In this document: piece after piece, positions 34,906 through 47,678 of the stretch | Layout of the letters: each line of letters begins with the position of its first letter | How positions within the stretch are numbered: the first letter of the stretch is position 1 | DNA from: Antedon mediterranea | Lineage: Eukaryota > Echinodermata > Crinoidea > Comatulida > Antedonidae | Direction: 5' to 3' | DNA: 64,000 nucleotides | NCBI RefSeq assembly: GCF_964355755.1 | Contig: NC_092672.1 | Span: 33,910,501-33,974,500 of the forward strand | The notes under the pieces: generated by a model | Databases searched by the model: none | Seen by the model: only the letters and a program-made list of their open reading frames with translations | What the model was told of the DNA's origin: nothing | Position numbers and translations under genes: made by a program

Positions 34906-37051
34906 CTAAACTTTCAGCAACATAGGGGGCACAATCTTCTCCACCATATCCTTGCCTTTTAAAGTCTCTACAATGCACAGTGCGAATTCAAAAGCTGTTC
35001 CTGGACCTCGACTTGTGATAAGCTGACCGTCCCGGACCACGCGTTCTTCCGAGTATGTATACATCCCTAGAATAAAATTAAATAATTACTAATTTTGCTT
35101 ATATATCGATCCTATACTGAAAACCAGATCTCCTCAAACTTTGTTTTACTGTTCAACATTTTCTGAAAATGGTATTATTAGGTAGTTTAATTTATTTATT
35201 ATTGATTACATAATAGCCAGTTCAATAAAATATAGATTTTTTTTTTTATTTAATTTGGTATTTGAAAATTATAAAATTGTTGTTGGCAGAAAATCCATAC
35301 AAAAATTCTCCTAAAAACCACTTTGAATAGAAATTGTTTACATTAGTGACTATAATAGAATTTGGAATACCTGAATTAATGAGTTTTTCCGACACTCCTG
35401 GATGTGACGTGATGGTCTTGCCTTTTCCAATTCCATGACTCAGTAGGGCTGTGGGACCTAAGATAAATTAAGACAGTTTTTAGTTTTAAAAAAAAAATGT
35501 GAATTTGCTCCAGTCATTTATTTAATAGCAACGATACCCACCCCTGGTTGTTTTTCAAATGTAGTTGGAACCTTATGGTCATTTAATAATACATGTAATA
35601 CCAAAAACTTGTATAACAAACAAATGGTATACAATACATGGTATTTACCAAAGGTTGTGTAACGAACAAATGTTGTAACAGATGTAATATTACATGGTGA
35701 TACACTAATGACCACGTAAATTCAATTTCCACATGGATTTTGTTTCAGAATCCTCTACATAAAGCAAATAAATGAAAAATACAGGCATTTTATCCAGTTC
35801 TAATTTTGTGTGAATTGAACATGTCTGTTATTGACTACAATGATGGATTGTTTTATCACATTTTGGTGGGTCAAAAGTCTTATTCATCCCCACACAGGTA
35901 AATTACACTGGATGAGAAGTGTGGTTATGGGAGGAGCCACCATGCTTCTCCAGCATCATGTGTTACGTACCAGCACAGATGGCAGCTATGGTTCCATTTT
36001 TGTTCTCCTGCTCTTTCAATACGATGCCAACAGCAGCAGACTGAAAACAAGCAACAAATGAGTAAACAAGCAAGCAAAATAATACATTTTAATTGTTATT
36101 ATTCAGCAAAATATGATTATTCATTGTTTGTCTATTTTTTAGTCTTAGTTTATATCGTATTATGTAAGGACAATTCTACAGAAATTGTTTTTTAAATATA
36201 TTTGTATTTATTGAGGAAATAAATATTTAAATAGATGCATAATGACATGTGATTGTTGATGAATCTGTGGTTCTTTCTTTTTTTTTTCATTTTATTACCT
36301 CAGACAAATTCTTTGCACCGCCCCCGCCACCAGGTAAAATAATGACATCATACGGCCCCTGGAAAAGAAAAAAAACAGACAGAAAGAATAAATATAGTAT
36401 TTAGTTATACTTTTACAGTACAGCTATGGAAATACAGTACAAATTCTCTGCCTAATGCATGAAATAATCAAATAAGGTGCAATATATTTTATATTTTAAG
36501 ATATTTTAAAGATACACTAGTATTTTTAAGATATCCCCTTAAGTAGAGGTTCCACCATAGGACCATACCGTACCTCTTTGACTGCATCCTCAACACTTTT
36601 GTCTGGAACAATTACAACATTTCTACTGCAAGTTACTGGAGCGATGCCTGTAAGACCTGCAACTGTGACATCAATCTGCAAAAATTATATATTCTTCTTA
36701 AACATATAATCATTATAAATTCATACTGCACAGCACCGTATCCTTGTCTTTCAAGGGGTTTCTTCCTGCATACAGATCAGCTCTTTACAACTCCCTGGCT
36801 GCTGCATGTTGCAGCCATGCAGGAGGCAGAGCCATAATTGCTCTGGCAGGCAGGAGGAACTCTGGTGCATGTGTCTAACTATATTTTTTACGGTATGTGT
36901 AGCCTAGCTTATTTATAGATAGTTATAGGAAGTTATACGGCGAATGCAATTTTAGAACAACGTAACGTACCTCTGCTCTTCGTAAAACATCAACAGGAAT
37001 CACAGTTTCCATTTCTTCAGCTCCATCAGCAAGAAGCAAAAGTGCTTTCAT
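34906..37051 (-). CDS. PARK7: Protein deglycase/chaperone DJ-1
   Basis: Minus-strand exons: 36971-37051, 36574-36675, 36299-36358, 35971-36040, 35371-35457, 34906-35066, giving 186 aa (human 189). It belongs to the DJ-1/PfpI family, a redox-sensing cytosolic and mitochondrial protein that protects against oxidative and carbonyl stress. It starts [20 protein letters not shown]; Glu15 matches human Glu18. PGG and NLSE motifs follow. Cys103 in AAICAGPTALL matches the reactive Cys106, and His123 in TSHPG matches His126. The C-terminal part has YTYSE and [12 protein letters not shown]. The N-terminus lacks two or three residues compared with human. An AG just before GATAGATCCGTC upstream of the ATG allows a spliced 5' UTR. 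It lies upstream of SUMF2 on the same strand with a short gap of about 290 bases. Confidence 0.95.
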
Positions 37052-37175
37052 GACGGATCTATCCTGTTATTGAAAGATTTGCAAACTTAATTAGCTAGTA
37101 ACCTATTAAATTAAGTATTACTAGTAGGCTAGGCCTGATCCTTTCATCAACATCAACAACAAATCACCATCCAAG

Positions 37176-37195
37176 CCCCGCCCCTTTATGCAAAT
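37176..37195 (-). promoter_or_regulatory. Candidate PARK7 promoter elements: GC box and octamer
   Basis: CCCCGCCCC (37176-37184) and ATGCAAAT (37188-37195) lie about 125-145 bases upstream of the PARK7 start codon. GC boxes bind Sp/KLF factors and the octamer binds POU factors in animals. Function here is inferred only. Confidence 0.4.
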
Positions 37196-37199
37196 GAGG

Positions 37200-38059
37200 T
37201 TTACCTGGACTGTCGTCTGCTAATAATTTATTGCAGTCAACACATTGTTTTTGTTCGCAGAAATGATCTTCAAAATAATACTAAAAAGAAATTATGCATA
37301 AAAACACAAATATATTATTTATTACAATAGAACTTTAACCTTATTCATTTTGATAATGGAAAATGTTGTTTCGAAAGCATTTGCGTTACATGGAAAAAAT
37401 ACTACTAACTACGCCACTTTACGTCTAGAAGCCTGCCCTCTATTGACTAGTATAAATCAAATTAGATGTAGCCCACCCTCTAGAGTAGGGCTACTACAAA
37501 CTTCGAATACTGTACATTTTGATACTGCAGCTAATCTACACAACTCAAACCATTATGCCATGCAATCCGTTTCTTCGTGAAATTATTAGAATAATAATAA
37601 TAATATTATCGATATCAAAACCTGCATGGTGCAGTACTCCATTCGGATTGGAGAATTAGTTATATTGATTATTTTTTCACTCACATATTTTAATCGATTA
37701 TGCTTTTGCTTTAGTATTATATTATATAGCTTATAAGTTGTAATTTTTAATGTATAAAATATTAGATTGTGCAATATACCGTATTCCATATAGAAAACAA
37801 AAAAAAGATCTACACACTACGAACATTGATTTGCGGTACATCACGTATATTCAGACATCTTACAAGATACAAGTCTACTTTATTGTCAAAATTTTACAAT
37901 TTAGAAATATGTTTTGTACCATAGTAGATCATTAAATAATACAAAGTTATAAATATTTAAATAAATGAATACAAGTTACTATCTTTTAAAAGTTTTGATT
38001 CAATAAATTGCATACCAAAAACAGTGTTGAAAATCTGAAATTGTTTTCTGTGTCATAAG
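37200..38059. other. AT-rich spacer upstream of PARK7
   Basis: An open frame at 37350-37580 has no recognisable domain or splice context. No gene or clear repeat is supported here. Confidence 0.4.
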
Positions 38060-38995
38060 TTAATAACAATCATTAAAAGATGAGAAGCCAAAGGCAATGT
38101 TAAATTAATATAAGGGAAAATATTAGAACTAGACGAATTTAACCAAAAATATAATTTTAAACCAGACTTCTTATTATATCACCAGATTGTAAATTCAATT
38201 CCAAAGCTCTGGAAACAGAAATTAATTGAACAAGGTATAAACACAACTAATGAAGTTGAATCCAAATTACAGACATTCATTTCTGTGAAAACGAGAAATT
38301 GTCATTATATCTATAAACACATTATATTAAAAAATGTTGAAGAGCCAATTGGAATTGAATCCAAATGGGAAAAGGAGTTTGACAACAAACTTAATTGGAA
38401 AAACCTTTTCTCAAATTTACACGCCTGTACAAATGACACTAAGCTAAAAAATGTTCAATTTAAATTTATTCATCGTATAATTTATACAAATACAATGCTC
38501 TTTAAGAGGTCAAAGGTCGATTCACCAATGTGTAGTTTTTGCAAGGAAAAGCAGGAAACACTGCTACATATGTTCTTTGAATGTGATCTGGTAAAGAACA
38601 TTTGGGAAAATGTAAAACAATATATGTATCGAAATATCAACAATAACTTAATTATCACCAAAGAAAGTATATGTTTTGGTTTTGGAAAAACACACAGTGA
38701 TGCAAACATTTTAATTTTAATTACAAAGTGGTACATATTTAGTTGCAAAATCAAAAAACAATTACTTAATTATAATCATTTATTTCACATTTACCAAAAA
38801 TACAAGGCAACCATATTATTAGCAAAATGATTATTATTAAGTGTATTTTTGCGATACATTATTTTTTTTTTCTTTAATTTCATTACTCTCTTATTTTTGA
38901 GAGAGTATTATATCGTTTTAATAGTTACGTTGCCTTTATATATTAATTTTGTATTATGTATGTGATGAAATGAAATAAAAAAAAAAAATAAATAA
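38060..38995 (+). mobile_element. 5'-truncated LINE, reverse-transcriptase C-terminal region
   Basis: The frame up to 38830 encodes a C-terminal RT region with a zinc-finger-like CSFC...HMFFEC motif followed by IWENVK, typical of zf-RVT in L1-type LINEs. Further same-sense matches start upstream of the ATG at 38285 (SIPKLWK, LQTFIS). The unit ends in an A-rich tail with AATAAATAAAT at about 38975-38995. RT catalytic and endonuclease parts are absent, so it is a dead insertion. Confidence 0.8.
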
Positions 38996-39261
38996 ATAAA
39001 TTAATATAATTATTTAATCTTTTAAATTATTAACTTATGATATAGAGTCTCATTCGTTATTTTAAAAAACGACTTGTGGCTACATGAGAGAGAAAATGAC
39101 CAATTAGCAATTTGTTTCAATGCTTATGTAAATCTAAGCCAATCAAATTGTTTAAAATGGTAATTTGAATATCAAGTGAGCAGCATACCACGATTCTTCA
39201 GGTTGTTCATTTTCTACGAAGAGGGGAAGCGTGCCGAACAAAATGGTGACAATTGTAAGCC

Positions 39262-39320
39262 TGGTGAGTTTAATCAAAGAATATATATCACAAGAATGAG
39301 TAATCCGCGATTTTCCCTGT
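39262..39320. repeat. Outer inverted repeat, left member
   Basis: GAATATATATCACAAGAATG followed by AGTAATCCGCGATTTT is repeated inverted at about 45757-45806, outside the palindrome arms. The two members are not equidistant from the axis, so this is a separate, older inverted pair. Confidence 0.65.
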
Positions 39321-39811
39321 AACAGTAATATTGTCCATGTGGTAGGGCGCCGCCATAAGTGTGGATGTATCTGGGATGTATACAACTTTTTGTGACGGTT
39401 TCACTAATCAAAGGCTGGACCACCGGTAGTATTTTGATAAAAAATGTTATCAACTACATGCCAACATCATGTTAAATACTATTTGGATATTTAATTGTTC
39501 GTTTTATGCAATTTATTTAGTAAAAACTGCCGTATAAACAGTTTGCTTTATCAACCGGGCGCTACAATAGCGTGACCGGGCGCGATTTTTTTTTTCGTAC
39601 ATAAGTTGGGGACCCCCTCATGAAACGTCACAAAATAAACATGAATAATTCATCATTTAAAATTAAAATTATAGTTTCTATTAATACTATTAGGCCTAAT
39701 TATTAGTCTCTAAACCCATGTCTATTCTAGTAGTAGCTGTGTGGGTGTGTGTGACGTGTGTGTGTTAGATATGACCAAACTATCTTTGGTATGACACAAT
39801 CCGAGTAATAA

Positions 39812-40533
39812 GTCAGCAAAATTAAACAATAAACATTACAGAAAAATACATTTTTTATTCTGTGAGTCAAATCTTCCCATCTCATGTGTTCATATACGCG
39901 CATTTTTAAAGTTCCTTTGAGTACATGCATATTGTTTGATAATAAAATAGCAGAATTAAAAAAATACATTGCACAAATTATACACATTCTTTATTCTTGT
40001 GGGTCTAAGCTTTCTTTGGGCTATGTCCAATGAATTACTACTTAGTTTAATGTCTTGCCTAGCTGTCGATTAGCCTCGACTCGACACATTTTGTGTGAAG
40101 AGTGCGCGAAGGCAATCACGTGAATTGACTTAGAATCCTAGGCCTACTGTAGAAAGAAAGTATCGTATCGCAGTTGTGTAGGCCTAGGATTCTAAGTCAA
40201 TTCACGTGATTGCCTTCGCGCACTCTTCTTTTTCACACACACACACACACCACTATGCAAAATGTGTCGAGTCGAGGCTAATCGACAGCTAGGCAAGACA
40301 TTACACTAAGTAGTAATTCATTGGACATAGCCCAAAGAAAGCTTAGACCCACAAGAATAAAGAATGTGTATAATTTGTGTACTGTATTTTTTTAATTCTG
40401 CTATTTTATTATCAAACAATATGCATGTAATCAAAGGAACTGCGCGTATATGAACACATGAGATGGGAAGGTTAGACCCACGAGAATAAAAAATGTATTT
40501 TTGTGTAATGTTTATTGTTTAATTTTGCTGACT
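39812..40533. repeat. ~720-bp palindrome nested in the left arm
   Basis: Centred near 40163: GTCAGCAAAATTAAACAATA, GGGTCTAAGCTTTCTTTGGG, TAGCCTCGACTCGACACATT and TAGAATCCTAGGCCTA all return in inverse order. A CA-dinucleotide run (40240) interrupts one side. The mirror copy is at about 44305-45026. Confidence 0.85.
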
Positions 40534-40537
40534 CTAA

Positions 40538-42022
40538 AGGCTGGTTTCCTGTCGACGTAAGAACATCACTTTTGTTGCGACTACGTCGATTTGTCGTAAG
40601 AAATGCGGATTTTACAGGAAACCGATTACGATCGAAAATTTACAAAATCGACGCAACGTAAGAAAAATGGTAACGACAAACGATTTTACAGGAAACCGAT
40701 GACCTAACAATTATTGCGTTACGACGTTTTCTTCCGATTTTACAGGAAACCGGGATTTTTGATCTTACGCTTGAATGAACGCCCTTGCGTCACGTTTCTT
40801 ACGTCTCTTACGAAAGTTGACTTGAAGTCAACTTTCGCAAGAGACGTAAGCGCAATCGTAACAAGCAACCAATGAGCGACAAGAGTTATGACGTAATGTG
40901 TATGTCCTTATAGTGAAATAAAGCCGGACAATAACATTTGTATGTATTTACTACTATAATTTTAGCCCACTTTACGATGTTGTACATACTTTACAAATGC
41001 ACAGTAGTTTCAATATAGGCCTAATAATGTTCTAATCAGGGAGTTTACAGCTCATATCAAAATCTAATACTCTTATTTATGGACGTGCAATAAACAATCA
41101 GCATCGGTAGAAACGTCACGAAAATGAACATTTGCAACAAGATAAGATATAGAAAGCCCCTTTGTAAGCAATATAATATTATTATGTAACTTTTAAAAAA
41201 AATTGTTTGCTTGATTTTGTATAATTTATATTGTTTTGTTAAATTTATTCTTATTATAGGCCTGTAAATAATGGATATCTTACTGCGGTAGTACTATCTC
41301 ATGCTCGATTAGAGTATGCCTGGGCCCATAGGCCAAGGCCTAGCCTAGGGCCTAGGTAGGTCTAATAATAATAGGAATCCCGAAATGATTTGCCTTTTTT
41401 TAATTTTGAAAACTATTTAAGGCTAGGCCTAAAGGGCCAGTATAATTCATTCATATTTTGATTCATACAATAATACATAGGCCTACTAGCCTAGGCTCCT
41501 TATAGGCTAGTTTGATTAGATTTTGGTCAAATCAATTCCTATTAGTACAGTATTAATTAAGTATTATTACTAATACTAGGGCCTAGCCTATCTACTAAAA
41601 ATAATATGTTGGTGTGCTGCACTGACACTGATGCTGAGTTGCACTGACACTGATGCTGAGTAGCTACAGGTACAATAACATCATTCAACATTTCGCGCGA
41701 AAAATGATAAAACCCGCTCTAAAAAGAAACACCAATCAGAGATGTTGTTTCAAATACGTCATAAATCTGACCGACGTAAGAAAAAAATTTCAACTTTCGT
41801 AACAACACTAAAATCGACGTAAGCATACGACGTGTGTTTCACAGCTAAAATTTCAACTTTCGGGAGCAGCATAACTACAGATGTTTTTCTGCGGCCCGAC
41901 ACGATCTTGACTAACGTCAACGACGTCAATTTTTTCTCAACTTTCGTAAGAGACGTAAGAAACGTATGAAACGCAAGAATCGTTGCAAAATTCGACTTCT
42001 TACGTCGACAGGAAACCAGCCT
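40538..42022. mobile_element. Nested transposon, ends AGGCTGGTTTCCTGTCGACG (left arm)
   Basis: A 1.49-kb element with terminal inverted repeats AGGCTGGTTTCCTGTCGACG (plus TAAGAA) and TAA on both outer sides. Subterminal copies of GATTTTACAGGAAACCG occur three times. It has no long frame. Its insertion must predate formation of the inverted dimer because both arms carry it at mirror positions. Confidence 0.75.
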
Positions 42023-42815
42023 TAACACACACGTCACACACACCAACACAGCTACTACTAGAATAGACATGGGTTTAGAGAATAGTAATTAGGCCTAATA
42101 GTATCAATAGAAACTATAATTTTAACACGTAATTCTTTAGTAATAAATTATATTAAACACACCATAAACTAAAGGCTGATTATTTCGACAATCCACACAA
42201 AACGCCGCTATTCTATTATGAAATCGCACGCGGCAACCACAGCGGAGATAGGCCTAGAATCCGTACCGCACTTGTGTAAACTACTGTAATCACTTCTTGT
42301 TGTTGCTATACGCTTGGGTGCACACGGAACAAGAAAATTTAACTGATGAATTATTCATGTTTATTTTGTGACGTTTCATGAGGGGGTCCCCAACTTATGT
42401 ACGAAAAAAAAAATCGCCGGTCGATTTTTTTTTTCGTACATAAGTTGGGGACCCCCTCATGAAACGTCACAAAATAAACATGAATAATTCATCAGTTAAA
42501 TTTTCTTGTTCCGTGTGCACCCAAGCGTATAGCAACAACAAGAAGTGATTACAGTAGTTTACACAAGTGCGGTACGGATTCTAGGCCTATCTCCGCTGTG
42601 GTTGCCGCGTGCGATTTCATAATAGAATAGCGGCGTTTTGTGTGGATTGTCGAAATAATCAGCCTTTAGTTTATGGTGTGTTTAATATAATTTATTACTA
42701 AAGAATTACGTGTTAAAATTATAGTTTCTATTGATACTATTAGGCCTAATTACTATTCTCTAAACCCATGTCTATTCTAGTAGTAGCTGTGTTGGTGTGT
42801 GTGACGTGTGTGTTA

Positions 42816-44300
42816 AGGCTGGTTTCCTGTCGACGTAAGAAGTCGAATTTTGCAACGATTCTTGCGTTTCATACGTTTCTTACGTCTCTTACGAAAGTTG
42901 AGAAAAAATTGACGTCGTTGACGTTAGTCAAGATCGTGTCGGGCCGCAGAAAAACATCTGTAGTTATGCTGCTCCCGAAAGTTGAAATTTTAGCTGTGAA
43001 ACACACGTCGTATGCTTACGTCGATTTTAGTGTTGTTACGAAAGTTGAAATTTTTTTCTTACGTCGGTCAGATTTATGACGTATTTGAAACAACATCTCT
43101 GATTGGTGTTTCTTTTTAGAGCGGGTTTTATCATTTTTCGCGCGAAATGTTGAATGATGTTATTGTACCTGTAGCTACTCAGCATCAGTGTCAGTGCAAC
43201 TCAGCATCAGTGTCAGTGCAGCACACCAACATATTATTTTTAGTAGATAGGCTAGGCCCTAGTATTAGTAATAATACTTAATTAATACTGTACTAATAGG
43301 AATTGATTTGACCAAAATCTAATCAAACTAGCCTATAAGGAGCCTAGGCTAGTAGGCCTATGTATTATTGTATGAATCAAAATATGAATGAATTATACTG
43401 GCCCTTTAGGCCTAGCCTTAAATAGTTTTCAAAATTAAAAAAAGGCAAATCATTTCGGGATTCCTATTATTATTAGACCTACCTAGGCCCTAGGCTAGGC
43501 CTTGGCCTATGGGCCCAGGCATACTCTAATCGAGCATGAGATAGTACTACCGCAGTAAGATATCCATTATTTACAGGCCTATAATAAGAATAAATTTAAC
43601 AAAACAATATAAATTATACAAAATCAAGCAAACAATTTTTTTTAAAAGTTACATAATAATATTATATTGCTTACAAAGGGGCTTTCTATATCTTATCTTG
43701 TTGCAAATGTTCATTTTCGTGACGTTTCTACCGATGCTGATTGTTTATTGCACGTCCATAAATAAGAGTATTAGATTTTGATATGAGCTGTAAACTCCCT
43801 GATTAGAACATTATTAGGCCTATATTGAAACTACTGTGCATTTGTAAAGTATGTACAACATCGTAAAGTGGGCTAAAATTATAGTAGTAAATACATACAA
43901 ATGTTATTGTCCGGCTTTATTTCACTATAAGGACATACACATTACGTCATAACTCTTGTCGCTCATTGGTTGCTTGTTACGATTGCGCTTACGTCTCTTG
44001 CGAAAGTTGACTTCAAGTCAACTTTCGTAAGAGACGTAAGAAACGTGACGCAAGGGCGTTCATTCAAGCGTAAGATCAAAAATCCCGGTTTCCTGTAAAA
44101 TCGGAAGAAAACGTCGTAACGCAATAATTGTTAGGTCATCGGTTTCCTGTAAAATCGTTTGTCGTTACCATTTTTCTTACGTTGCGTCGATTTTGTAAAT
44201 TTTCGATCGTAATCGGTTTCCTGTAAAATCCGCATTTCTTACGACAAATCGACGTAGTCGCAACAAAAGTGATGTTCTTACGTCGACAGGAAACCAGCCT
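42816..44300. mobile_element. Nested transposon, mirror copy (right arm)
   Basis: Mirror image of 40538-42022 about 42419, with the same ends. Confidence 0.75.
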
Positions 44301-45756
44301 TTAGAGTCAGCAAAATTAAACAATAAACATTACACAAAAATACATTTTTTATTCTCGTGGGTCTAACCTTCCCATCTCATGTGTTCATATACGCGCAGTT
44401 CCTTTGATTACATGCATATTGTTTGATAATAAAATAGCAGAATTAAAAAAATACAGTACACAAATTATACACATTCTTTATTCTTGTGGGTCTAAGCTTT
44501 CTTTGGGCTATGTCCAATGAATTACTACTTAGTGTAATGTCTTGCCTAGCTGTCGATTAGCCTCGACTCGACACATTTTGCATAGTGGTGTGTGTGTGTG
44601 TGTGAAAAAGAAGAGTGCGCGAAGGCAATCACGTGAATTGACTTAGAATCCTAGGCCTACACAACTGCGATACGATACTTTCTTTCTACAGTAGGCCTAG
44701 GATTCTAAGTCAATTCACGTGATTGCCTTCGCGCACTCTTCACACAAAATGTGTCGAGTCGAGGCTAATCGACAGCTAGGCAAGACATTAAACTAAGTAG
44801 TAATTCATTGGACATAGCCCAAAGAAAGCTTAGACCCACAAGAATAAAGAATGTGTATAATTTGTGCAATGTATTTTTTTAATTCTGCTATTTTATTATC
44901 AAACAATATGCATGTACTCAAAGGAACTTTAAAAATGCGCGTATATGAACACATGAGATGGGAAGATTTGACTCACAGAATAAAAAATGTATTTTTCTGT
45001 AATGTTTATTGTTTAATTTTGCTGACTTATTACTCGGATTGTGTCATACCAAAGATAGTTTGGTCATATCTAACACACACACGTCACACACACCCACACA
45101 GCTACTACTAGAATAGACATGGGTTTAGAGACTAATAATTAGGCCTAATAGTATTAATAGAAACTATAATTTTAATTTTAAATGATGAATTATTCATGTT
45201 TATTTTGTGACGTTTCATGAGGGGGTCCCCAACTTATGTACGAAAAAAAAAATCGCGACCGGGCGTGTTGGTGTTTACGCGTTTTCACGTAGGATAGTTT
45301 AATAATATTCCTATATTTAACTTGTTTCTGGTAAAACAAATAAATGTTAATGACATTTAACATTTTTTCCTATTAATAACATGTATTTTATACTAATTTA
45401 TATCATAAAAACAATACTTAATTTACCGGGCGTAGAGGAGTACACGGGCAATGGTAAAGAATAGGCCGTGCTGAGTAACGATTCGTTGACTTTTGGTGTT
45501 GCTGTGTTAGGCCTTTTTTGTGAACTAACTTAGCATGTTAGTAAAAAATTGTCTGTAAAAGTGAATGTACACTAGTTTGTTAATAAATATGTATTATAAA
45601 ATAGTTTACAATTGCAAAACTATTATCATAATTCTATTTAATGTGACATGTATAATATCTATTAAATCAAGTCTTATTTGTATGGATGTATACATCCGCC
45701 CTTATGAGGGCGGGCATCACTCTCTGGAGCTAGCTCTATGTTACAAATTTCTCATG

Positions 45757-45806
45757 CAAAAATCGCGGAATACTCATTCTTGTGATATATATTCTTTGGT
45801 TTAATA
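45757..45806. repeat. Outer inverted repeat, right member
   Basis: Reverse-orientation match to 39262-39320 (AAAATCGCGGAATACTCATT, CTTGTGATATATATTC). Confidence 0.65.
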
Positions 45807-47410
45807 CATGGTGCTCTACCGCCATATCTATACAAAATACATAAGCACAGTCTAGATAATACTAAATAGGAAGCTAAAACCGCTAAAAGTTCAATCTGTA
45901 GTCGAATAGGCTTAAAGAATTAGGACGAAAGAAAATCGGGTTTGATCGTTCACCTGTTCAATGACGATGTTGTTCATGTAGTACCATAGGTGTTGCAGTG
46001 GGTCTATTGATGAGGTGGCCCATCAATCATTTTAAGATAATTATATTGTATTTTTGTTTTTATTTGTAGGTCATTACAAGAAATTTAACCTAAATCGCAA
46101 GTTCTTTTGGACCTAATTCTAAAACTTGTGGATGAAGAAAAATAATTCATATAAAAAGATGCACTGCTGGCTTACTGGAGTCTATTGAGTCTGCGCGCTA
46201 TGGTGCTCCCCAAAATCTTTCTGGGATATTATTATTTTTTCATCGTAGCTTTGGAGCATCGGTCCATCAAACAATAGTAAGAACTAATACAACCGAACCA
46301 AAATATTATTTTGCATAAATAAAATGTTGATTCAAATTTGTAGAGTACTAACACACATAAGACATGGAGGTATCTATTTTTATACCTCCATGCATACGAT
46401 TTGCTACCGTGCGTATTATTTTGACGATTTGATTGGTTGAATTAACTGGTGGGGTTAACAACCTCTAGAAACATTTTCACTTTACTCTAACGTCTCTGCG
46501 CATGCGCACTTTACACGCTCGGAATAATAACTACCGGTGGAAAAGAATTATAATTTTACTACCGTTATAATTCTTTGGTCTTGTGTGTATTTTTTAATTC
46601 ACAGTGCATCTGCTCAACGAGAAAGCATCAAACTTTTTTTACAGGTGATTTTAGGAAATAGTTTAAGAAAATAGGCCTACCGATTATTGGTTGTATCATG
46701 CATGAAATTTAGGCATATGAAATCAATATTGTTTATAATTTGATTATTAATATGATATAACAAAAAAAAAGATTGTATCAATAGGTATACATCAATTGCC
46801 AATTATATCATAGAATAATGTGCTACACATAATAAATGTTCAACAATTCATATGTATTTTTACAAACATATGGATTTTGCGAATTTTATTAATTATTAAT
46901 TTTGAGTTTAAATAATTTAACTAAATTGTTTAGCAAAAACAACTCTTATGGAATTTATTTTCAAAATTAGTGTCCATTTTCGCTTCCAATTTTTATCATC
47001 AAAGCAATTATAATATTTATTTTGTTAGGTTTGTCTAGCTTTTTACATTTTAATTGACCATGTCGTGCTTCATACTTTTAAAACTATTGAGCAAAAATAA
47101 TGCAGATTTCTTCTGATTTTTTTATTGATTCAAACGACTTTTTGTTTTTTTATCGGCTAATCCACAAGTGTTTGTACCATTTCTGTGCTTACTATGTAAG
47201 TATACGTTTAAATACGATATCTATCGACATAAATCATTTATGGTTTTGAGGATTTTACAGGATGTTTTCATCATCTCGATTTGTTTTTATTACGACGTTT
47301 CATCAAACTGTTTGAAGAATTTTATTCCACATTGTTTTGTTCACAGTCGATTGCTATGACGTTATCATTTTTTCCCACGTTTATTCTTATTAGATAAGTA
47401 TTGAAGCTGA
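45807..47410. other. Unassigned AT-rich region
   Basis: No gene supported. Small hairpins are visible: GGAGGTAT...ATACCTCC near 46365-46392 and AAAGAATTATAA...TTATAATTCTTT near 46540-46576. CGCATGCGCA lies near 46498-46507. Confidence 0.4.
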
Positions 47411-47678
47411 ATGCATCAACTACGATTTTGTTTTCATCAAGATTTTGTTTTCATCAACTACGAGTTTGTTTTCATCAAGATTTTGTTTTTATCAACTACG
47501 ATTTTGTTTTCATCAACATTTTGTTTTTATCAACTACTAATTTTGTTTTCATCAAGATTTTGTTTTCATCAAGATTTTGTTTTCTTCAACTACGATTTTG
47601 TTTTCATCAAGATTTTGTTTTTATCAACTACGATTTTGTTTTTATCAACTACGATTTTGTTTTTATCAAGATTTAGTT
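47411..47678 (+). repeat. 21-bp minisatellite (ACTACGATTTTGTTTTCATC)
   Basis: About twelve units with variants ending AAG instead of AACTACG. The array resumes at 47986 after a SINE. Confidence 0.95.

Larger units (their letters stand above)
39581..45257. mobile_element. 5.7-kb near-perfect palindrome: inverted dimer of a DNA transposon
   Basis: The two arms (39581-42418 and 42420-45257) are reverse complements about an axis at 42419; encoded short frames at 39727-39987/44851-45111 and 41759-42070/42768-43079 are identical. Each arm is bounded by CGATTTTTTTTTTCGTACAT plus AAGTTGGGGACCCCCTCATG and about 75 bp of shared end sequence, both at the outer edge and, inverted, at the centre. So each arm is a ~2.83-kb element with terminal inverted repeats. 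The outer flanks are ACCGGG on both sides (39575-39580, 45258-45263) and the junction at the axis contains CCGGT. No transposase is seen. Left and right host flanks differ. Confidence 0.85.

Noticed and set aside
39727-45111. Identical 86- and 103-codon frames in both palindrome arms as genes
   Set aside because: They lie wholly in transposon sequence, cross terminal-repeat borders and have no known domain; identity merely reflects the palindrome.
39581-45257. Palindrome as a plain missed-adapter sequencing artefact
   Set aside because: The arms stop exactly at transposon ends with ACCGGG on both outer sides and different host flanks, which an artefact would not give; still listed for testing.
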